Shown one piece after another: positions 59,346 to 64,000 of a stretch of DNA of 64,000 nt. Position 1 is the stretch's first letter. Every line of letters begins with the position of its first letter. Position numbers and translations under genes: made by a program. The notes under the pieces were generated by a model. The model did not search any database and was not told where the DNA came from. It was given only the letters and a program-made list of their open reading frames with translations. The stretch comes from JBBQKG01 sp038326655 (GTDB taxonomy: Bacteria > Actinomycetota > Thermoleophilia > Solirubrobacterales > JBBDJG01), in NCBI GenBank assembly GCA_038326655.1, contig JBBQKG010000010.1, positions 1 through 64,000 on the forward strand, read 5' to 3'.

Positions 59346-60565
59346 ACGTAGATCGTGTCGCCGAGGCTGACCCAGCGGTAGACCGACACCGCGCTGGGAA
59401 TCGGGATCCGGATGCAGCCGTGGCTCGCGGCGTAGGACGGCACCGACTCGTAGCCGTGGATCGCGTAGCCGCCGATGAAGTAGTTCGAGTAGTACATGCC
59501 GTGTGAGTTGAAGCCCGCCGTCTTGGAGTAGAAGTGGAACTTCCCGAAGACCGTCGGGGTCGAGGGCTTGCCGGAGGACGCGTGGAGGATCTTCGCCGGC
59601 TTTCCCCCCCGTGCCAGCACCAGCACCTGCCGCGACCAGTCGAACTCGACGTGCTTGCCGGCGTTCGGGTAGCGAAGCTTGAAGCCGCCCCCGCCGCGCG
59701 CGAGCTTCTTGAAGACTGCCGCCGACGCGCTCATCGAGCGCGCGTATCGGTTCACCTTCCGAAAGGCGAGCACGGCGCGAGCGGTGGTCGAGTCGAAGCG
59801 CCCGCTCACGTGGATCAGGTAGCCGAGCTGCGCGAGGCGCGCCTGCAGCGCCCTTACGGTGGTGCCGCGCGCTCCCTGGCGCGCGCTGGGCCGCACGACG
59901 TAGAGGCGCGTGCTGCCGGTGCCGCCCGGGAGCGACGCACGGACCCGGTACACGCCCCTTCCGCTCGGCACGAGGCCGAGCACGAACCTGCCCTTGCCGC
60001 CGGCCTGCGTCACGGCGAGCGACTTCTGCCTGATGTTCCGCGTGCCCTTGAAGACGTCGATCTGGACCGTCTGACCCGCGGCAAAATGGTCGAGCGTACC
60101 CGTGATCTTCACCCGCTGGCGCGGAATGCCGACCGCCTTGTGACGGGCGTGCAGATAGGTCGCGACCGAGAGCCTGATCCCGACCATGGGCGCAACCGTG
60201 ATCGTGTTGCTCTTCGCGCCGAGGTAGATGGGCGCATCGGCGGCGGTGGGTGCATAGGTCGCCTGGAGCTGCGTCGGCGCGGGAATCGTCACTTCGTAGG
60301 AGACCTTGCCCTTGGCGCTGGTGGCACCCGTCGCCAGCGGGGCCGCGCCGCCCGCGAAGAGCGAGACCGCCTTGCCGGCAAGCGGCTTGCCGCCGGCTGT
60401 CAGGGTCGCAGTGACGGTCGCCTTGCCGCCGGCCGCGGCGCCGTCGTCGGGCCCGGCCAGCGTGAGCTTCGTGGCGGCCGGCGCGGCCTGCGCTGCCGGG
60501 GCCAAGAGAAGCGCCGCGACAAGCGCGGCGAGCAAGAGCAGGGGGCGAGCTGTCTTCACGGGCAC
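59336..60565 (-). CDS. L,D-transpeptidase (YkuD) with peptidoglycan-binding domain
   Basis: About 409 residues; GTG 60565 or GTG 60559 starts. A signal helix (ARPLLLLAALVAALLLAPAA) is followed by Ig-like strands (about 35-240). A PG-binding domain lies at about 250-300 ('VRALQARLAQLGYLIHVSG'). The YkuD domain ends with 'YAIHGYESVPSYAASHGCIR' (catalytic Cys384). It would make 3-3 cross-links in, or attach proteins to, peptidoglycan outside the membrane. Domain order is complete. The frame continues upstream past 60565, but that part has no signal and covers a tRNA. Confidence 0.88.
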   Translation of the reverse strand: MPVKTARPLLLLAALVAALLLAPAAQAAPAATKLTLAGPDDGAAAGGKATVTATLTAGGKPLAGKAVSLFAGGAAPLATGATSAKGKVSYEVTIPAPTQLQATYAPTAADAPIYLGAKSNTITVAPMVGIRLSVATYLHARHKAVGIPRQRVKITGTLDHFAAGQTVQIDVFKGTRNIRQKSLAVTQAGGKGRFVLGLVPSGRGVYRVRASLPGGTGSTRLYVVRPSARQGARGTTVRALQARLAQLGYLIHVSGRFDSTTARAVLAFRKVNRYARSMSASAAVFKKLARGGGGFKLRYPNAGKHVEFDWSRQVLVLARGGKPAKILHASSGKPSTPTVFGKFHFYSKTAGFNSHGMYYSNYFIGGYAIHGYESVPSYAASHGCIRIPIPSAVSVYRWVSLGDTIYVYR

Positions 60566-60668
60566 ATCATATTTCGGCGCTGGACGGACGGTTCCTGAAT
60601 CCGGCCTGCCGCCGGTCGTCTTGTTGCGGCAGGTCGGCCTAGACTTGCGGCTGGACGTGTCATCACCA

Positions 60669-60752
60669 GCGGCGGTGCTGGAATTGGTAGACAGTGCGGC
60701 CTCAAAAGCCGCTGCCCGAAAGGGCGTGTGGGTTCGAGTCCCACCCGCCGCA
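60669..60752 (+). tRNA. tRNA-Leu (CAA)
   Basis: Plus-strand cloverleaf: acceptor GCGGCGG with CCGCCGC, discriminator A. The anticodon stem GCGGC/GCCGC carries loop CTCAAAA, giving anticodon CAA. The long variable arm (TGCCCGAAAGGGCG) is that of leucine. Confidence 0.95.
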
Positions 60753-60814
60753 CTGAGGACGTGGTCGGAGCGCGCCAGCGCGAGCCAAGCGATAATCGCT
60801 CGGCTGTGGACGTC

Positions 60815-61993
60815 ATGGACACGATCGAGCGCCTCGTCTCGTTCCGCCCGCGCGCGCCCGGCGCCGACGGAGACGCGCCGACGGTCGCATACCTCGCCGC
60901 GGAGCTCCGCCGGATCGGCCGCGACGCGACGGTGGAGCGCATCCGGGTGAGGCCGTCGTACCACATCGCGCTCGCGCTACTCGCGGCGCTGGCGGTGGTC
61001 GGGGGCGTCGTGTCGGTGAGCTCGCCGCCGCTCGGCGTGGTGATCCTGCTGCTCACGTCGATCGCCCTCTACGCCGACCTGACCGGCCGCCTCTCCCCCG
61101 TCCGGTTCCTCACGTCGCCCCGCGACACGGCCAACGTGACCTCTCGGGGCCGCTCCCCGGACGCGCGCCACCGGATCGTCCTGACCGCGCACCACGACGC
61201 CGCCCAGGGCGGCCTGCTGTTCGCGCGCCGGGCGCGGCGGCGGCGGCGCCCGTCACCGCTGACGCGGCTCGCGGGACGCATCGACCTCGTCTTCTGGCTC
61301 ACGATCGCGGCGCTCGCGGCGGCGGTCGTGCGCCTTGTGAGCGGCTGGGACACGAACGTGATGTCGGCGATCCAGTTTGCCCCGGCGGTCGGCTTGGTCG
61401 TGCTCGCGGCGCTGCTGCTCGACACCGCCCTCGCGAAGGTCGTACCGGGGGCTTCCGACAATGCGTCGGGCGTCGCCGCGGTACTCGAGGTGGCGGACCG
61501 GCTCGAGCGGCGCCGGCCGGAGAACGTCGACGTCTGGGTCGTCTTCACCGGAGCCAAGGAGGGTTTCATGCTCGGCATGCGCGCATGGCTCGACGAGCAC
61601 GATGAGGAGCTCCACAGGGACCGCACCTACTTCATCAACGTCGACACCGTCGGCAACGGGCGGGTTCATCACGTGACCGGCGAGGGCTTCGCGCTGCTCG
61701 TCCGCCACGATCGCCGGCTCGTCGCGACCGCCGAGCGAGTCGGCTCCGAACCGTACGTGTGGCGCCTCGGGACCGACGGCGTGGTGCCCGCGATGCGCGG
61801 CTACCCGTCGATCACGCTCTGCGCCCTGGAGCGCGGCCGCATCCCCAACTTCCACCGCCCCAGCGACACCGTCGAGAACGTCGACTCCGGTGCGGTCGAG
61901 GACGCAACCGACTTCGTCGAGGACCTGGTCCGCCAGATCGACGCGGCGTTCCCTCAGGAGTCGAGCGCCGCGCGGATGCCGTCGAGCGCCTGA
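60815..61993 (+). CDS. M28-type zinc peptidase with internal membrane helices
   Basis: 392 residues from ATG 60815 (GTG 60806 possible). Metal-binding motifs 'LTAHHDAAQGG', 'PGASDNASGVAAVLE', 'FTGAKEGFMLGM', 'NVDTVGNG' and 'NFHRPSDT' follow the M28 order (H, D, E, D, H). Hydrophobic helices are inserted between the front and the first metal motif ('ALALLAALAVVGGVVSVSS', 'LGVVILLLTSIALYADL') and between the first two metal motifs ('LVFWLTIAALAAAVVRLVSG', 'FAPAVGLVVLAALLLDTALA'). The enzyme would therefore sit in the membrane. Exopeptidase activity is likely; the substrate is unknown. Overlaps the convergent synthetase by 40 bases. Confidence 0.78.
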   Translation: MDTIERLVSFRPRAPGADGDAPTVAYLAAELRRIGRDATVERIRVRPSYHIALALLAALAVVGGVVSVSSPPLGVVILLLTSIALYADLTGRLSPVRFLTSPRDTANVTSRGRSPDARHRIVLTAHHDAAQGGLLFARRARRRRRPSPLTRLAGRIDLVFWLTIAALAAAVVRLVSGWDTNVMSAIQFAPAVGLVVLAALLLDTALAKVVPGASDNASGVAAVLEVADRLERRRPENVDVWVVFTGAKEGFMLGMRAWLDEHDEELHRDRTYFINVDTVGNGRVHHVTGEGFALLVRHDRRLVATAERVGSEPYVWRLGTDGVVPAMRGYPSITLCALERGRIPNFHRPSDTVENVDSGAVEDATDFVEDLVRQIDAAFPQESSAARMPSSA

Positions 61994-63897
61994 GGGTTCT
62001 CCGCGGAGGAGAGGTCGCCCGGGTCCTCGCCGATCGCAACGGCCCGTACGGCCCGCCGCAGGATCTTGGCCGAGCGCGTCTTCGGCAGCGCGTCGACGAA
62101 CACGATCCGCGACGGCTTGAAGGGCCGGCCGAGCTCGCTCGCGACGAGCTCGCCGAGCGCGGCCGCGACGTCGTCACCGGCCTCGTCGCCGAGCACGCAG
62201 AAGCACCAGATCGCCTCGCCCTTCGTGTCGTGCGGAACGCCCACGACGGCCGACTCCGTGACCGCCGGGTGGGAGACCAGCACCGACTCCACCTCCGCCG
62301 GGCCCAGCCGCTTGCCCGCGACGTTGATCGTGTCGTCCGAGCGGCCGAGCAGGTACCAGACGCCCTCCTCGACCAGCGCCCAGTCCCCGTGCCGCCAGAC
62401 GCCCGGGTACATCGACCAGTACGTCTCGATGTAGCGCTCGGGGTCCCCCCAGATTCCACGTGTCATGCCCGGCCACGGGCGCTTGCAGACGAGCTCGCCG
62501 ACCTCGCCCCGGAGCGGCCGCCCCTCGGCGTCGAAGACGTCGACGTCCATCCCGTGTGACGGGCCGCCGAGCGAGCAGACCTTGATCTCCTCGACCGGAT
62601 ATGGCGTCAGAAAGCACGCGCCGACCTCGGTGCCGCCGGAGATGTTGATGATCGGCACGCGGCCGTCGCCGGCCACCTCTGAAAGCCACCGGTACGGCTC
62701 GGGGTTCCACGGCTCGCCGGTCGAGCCGAAGACGCGCAGGCTCGAGCGGTCGTGCTTGCGGACGGGCTCCTCGCCGTGCGTCTTGAGCGCGCGGATGAGG
62801 GTTGGCGAGACGCCCAGCACGTTCACGCCGTGCTGCTCGACCGAGGCCCACACGCGATTCGGCTCCGGCCAGTCCGGCGCGCCTTCGTAGAGCACCACGG
62901 CCGCGCCCGCGCAGCCGGCGCCGACCATCTCCCACGGGCCCATGATCCAGCCCATGTCAGTGACCCAGTAGAGCGTCTCGTCCGGGTGCAGGTCGGTCTG
63001 GTAGGCGGTCTCCGAGGCCATCTTCACGAGAAACCCGCCGTGCACGTGGACGGCGCCCTTGGGCCGGCCCGTGGTCCCGGAGGTGTAGGCGATCATCCAG
63101 ATGTCCTCGGCGTCCGTGTCCTCGCATTCGAGGCCCTCCGGGGCCGCACGCGCGCCGCGGTCGCGAAGCTCGGCCCAGGTGAGGTCGCGCCCGCCCTGCA
63201 TCGGCACGTCGGCTCCGAAACGCTCGTAGACGACCACGTGCTGGACCGACGGCGACGTCGCCACGGCCTCGTCGACGCCGGGCTTCATCAGTGCCTGCGA
63301 GCCCCGGCGGAAGCCGCCGTCGGCGGTCACCACGGCCTTCGCGTCTGCGTCCTGTAGCCGGGAGGCGACCGCGTGCGGCGCAAAGCCGGAGAAGATCGGC
63401 ATGTAGATCGCGCCGAGCTTTGCGATCGCGTAGGCGGCGATCACGGCCTCCGGCACCATCGGCATGAACACGGCGACGCGATCGCCCCTGCCGATCCCGA
63501 GGTCCCGCAGGCCGGCGGCGATCGCGTCGACCTCGCGCTCGAGCTCCGCGTAGGTGAACCTTCTCACGACGCCGTCCTCGCCCTCGCCGATCAGCGCAAC
63601 CCGGTCCCCGCGGCCGGCGGCCACGTGCCGGTCGACGCAGTTGTGCGTGAGGTTCACACGGCCGCCGATGAACCATTTCGTCCACGCCGGGCCGGCCGAG
63701 TCGTCGAAGACGCGTTCGTAGGGAATCGTGAACTCGATCCCGAGGTCCTTCACGACCGCGTCCCAAAACCACGCCATGTCCTCGACCGAGCGGCGGCGCA
63801 ACTCGTCGATCGAGCCAACGCCGTGCGCGCGCATCAGCCGCGTCACGTTCGCGTTCTCGACGTATTCCCGGGTCGGGCGCCAGGCCACTTCGGTCAC
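61954..63897 (-). CDS. AMP-forming acyl-CoA synthetase (acetyl-CoA-synthetase-like)
   Basis: 647 residues from GTG 63897. N-terminal 'FWDAVVKDLGIEFTIPYERV' and 'VNLTHNCVDRHV' are like acetyl/propionyl-CoA synthetases. The ATP loop is 'YTSGTTGRPKG', and 'INISGGTEVGACFL' and 'YLLGRSDDTINVAGKRLGPA' follow. The acyl-AMP lysine is Lys611 in 'PKTRSAKILRR'. It activates a short-chain acid with ATP and CoA in the cytosol. The acid is not certain. Divergent from the kinase start 24 bases away. Confidence 0.9.
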   Translation of the reverse strand: MTEVAWRPTREYVENANVTRLMRAHGVGSIDELRRRSVEDMAWFWDAVVKDLGIEFTIPYERVFDDSAGPAWTKWFIGGRVNLTHNCVDRHVAAGRGDRVALIGEGEDGVVRRFTYAELEREVDAIAAGLRDLGIGRGDRVAVFMPMVPEAVIAAYAIAKLGAIYMPIFSGFAPHAVASRLQDADAKAVVTADGGFRRGSQALMKPGVDEAVATSPSVQHVVVYERFGADVPMQGGRDLTWAELRDRGARAAPEGLECEDTDAEDIWMIAYTSGTTGRPKGAVHVHGGFLVKMASETAYQTDLHPDETLYWVTDMGWIMGPWEMVGAGCAGAAVVLYEGAPDWPEPNRVWASVEQHGVNVLGVSPTLIRALKTHGEEPVRKHDRSSLRVFGSTGEPWNPEPYRWLSEVAGDGRVPIINISGGTEVGACFLTPYPVEEIKVCSLGGPSHGMDVDVFDAEGRPLRGEVGELVCKRPWPGMTRGIWGDPERYIETYWSMYPGVWRHGDWALVEEGVWYLLGRSDDTINVAGKRLGPAEVESVLVSHPAVTESAVVGVPHDTKGEAIWCFCVLGDEAGDDVAAALGELVASELGRPFKPSRIVFVDALPKTRSAKILRRAVRAVAIGEDPGDLSSAENPQALDGIRAALDS

Positions 63898-63920
63898 GAG
63901 GCGCGATTCTATGCAGTGAG

Positions 63921-64000
63921 GTGGAGAGGCTGATCGGCACCGGGCGCAGCGCCGACGTGTTCGAGCACGGCGACGGCGAGGTCCTGCGACGGTACCGCGA
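63921..64000 (+). CDS. APH-like kinase, 5' end only
   Basis: GTG 63921 follows GTGAG and opens 'VERLIGTGRSADVFEHGDGE', then VLRRYR before the window ends. The 'GTGRSADVFEHGDGEVLRRY' layout is the nucleotide-loop start of aminoglycoside-phosphotransferase-like small-molecule kinases. Only 26 residues are visible, so the call rests on this motif. Confidence 0.6.
   Translation, partial: MERLIGTGRSADVFEHGDGEVLRRYR

Overview
The window is 64 kb of gene-dense, very GC-rich DNA. GTG and TTG starts are frequent, there are seven tRNA genes, and I see no rRNA, CRISPR array, prophage or insertion sequence. The gene content suggests a soil actinobacterium, most likely class Thermoleophilia (Solirubrobacterales/Gaiellales-like): an F420-type LLM oxidoreductase, Ku, an ECF42 sigma factor with a DGPF/YCII partner, CsbD-like proteins, several SnoaL-like proteins, a PotABCD operon with a lipoprotein PotD, and secreted FG-GAP and beta-helix proteins. 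The taxonomic call is inference from gene content, not from a marker gene.

Layout. 1-1111: two tandem SnoaL-like genes (one frameshifted) and two tRNAs. 1156-15808: secreted and membrane proteins (an acidic-tailed membrane protein, an FG-GAP protein, a beta-helix protein), a PAS membrane sensor, a GH13 glucosidase behind DNA polymerase IV, a PAS-EAL phosphodiesterase, a Tat-exported glycosidase, a tandem DUF892 protein, and a secreted amidase-carboxypeptidase fusion. 15948-18168: six small minus-strand genes (tiny membrane proteins, CsbD-like, coiled coil). 18386-21961: two tRNAs, an anti-sigma-type ATPase, a proline-rich micro-ORF, Ku and a sigma-70 factor. 22089-26074: potA-potD-potB-potC. 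26090-38019: secreted proteins sharing a new C-terminal module, oxidoreductases, a carotenoid oxygenase, a pseudo-receiver/thioredoxin-reductase-like fusion and a membrane-anchored metallopeptidase. 38319-41989: a four-gene OpuC/ProU-type osmolyte importer. 42000-46298: the YCII-ECF42 pair, a BNR protein with a MoaD-like protein, a cupin and a glyoxalase-fold protein. 46405-53549: a glycosyltransferase, a DMT transporter, a CE4 deacetylase, an aminotransferase plus epimerase operon, a two-gene EGxE membrane pair and a quinone oxidoreductase. 53616-54043: three decayed gene fragments. 54040-64000: a frameshifted SDR, DUF4396, tRNAs, a GH79-like glycosidase, a BtuF-like protein, an L,D-transpeptidase, an M28 peptidase, an acyl-CoA synthetase and the start of an APH-like kinase.

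Themes. Envelope remodelling is prominent: amidase/M14, L,D-transpeptidase, two CE4 deacetylases, glycosidases. Compatible-solute and polyamine import, c-di-GMP signalling and stress functions (Pol IV, Ku, CsbD, DUF892) are also represented. Packing is tight: six convergent pairs of clear genes overlap at their 3' ends (a seventh involves a doubtful micro-ORF), and four divergent pairs have start codons within 24 bp. No gene-free stretch exceeds 300 bases; the longest, 38020-38318, holds hairpins. Three genes carry a one-base indel in a G-run. Two genes have GTA where a coupled GTG start would be expected. Both patterns could be sequencing error or biology.
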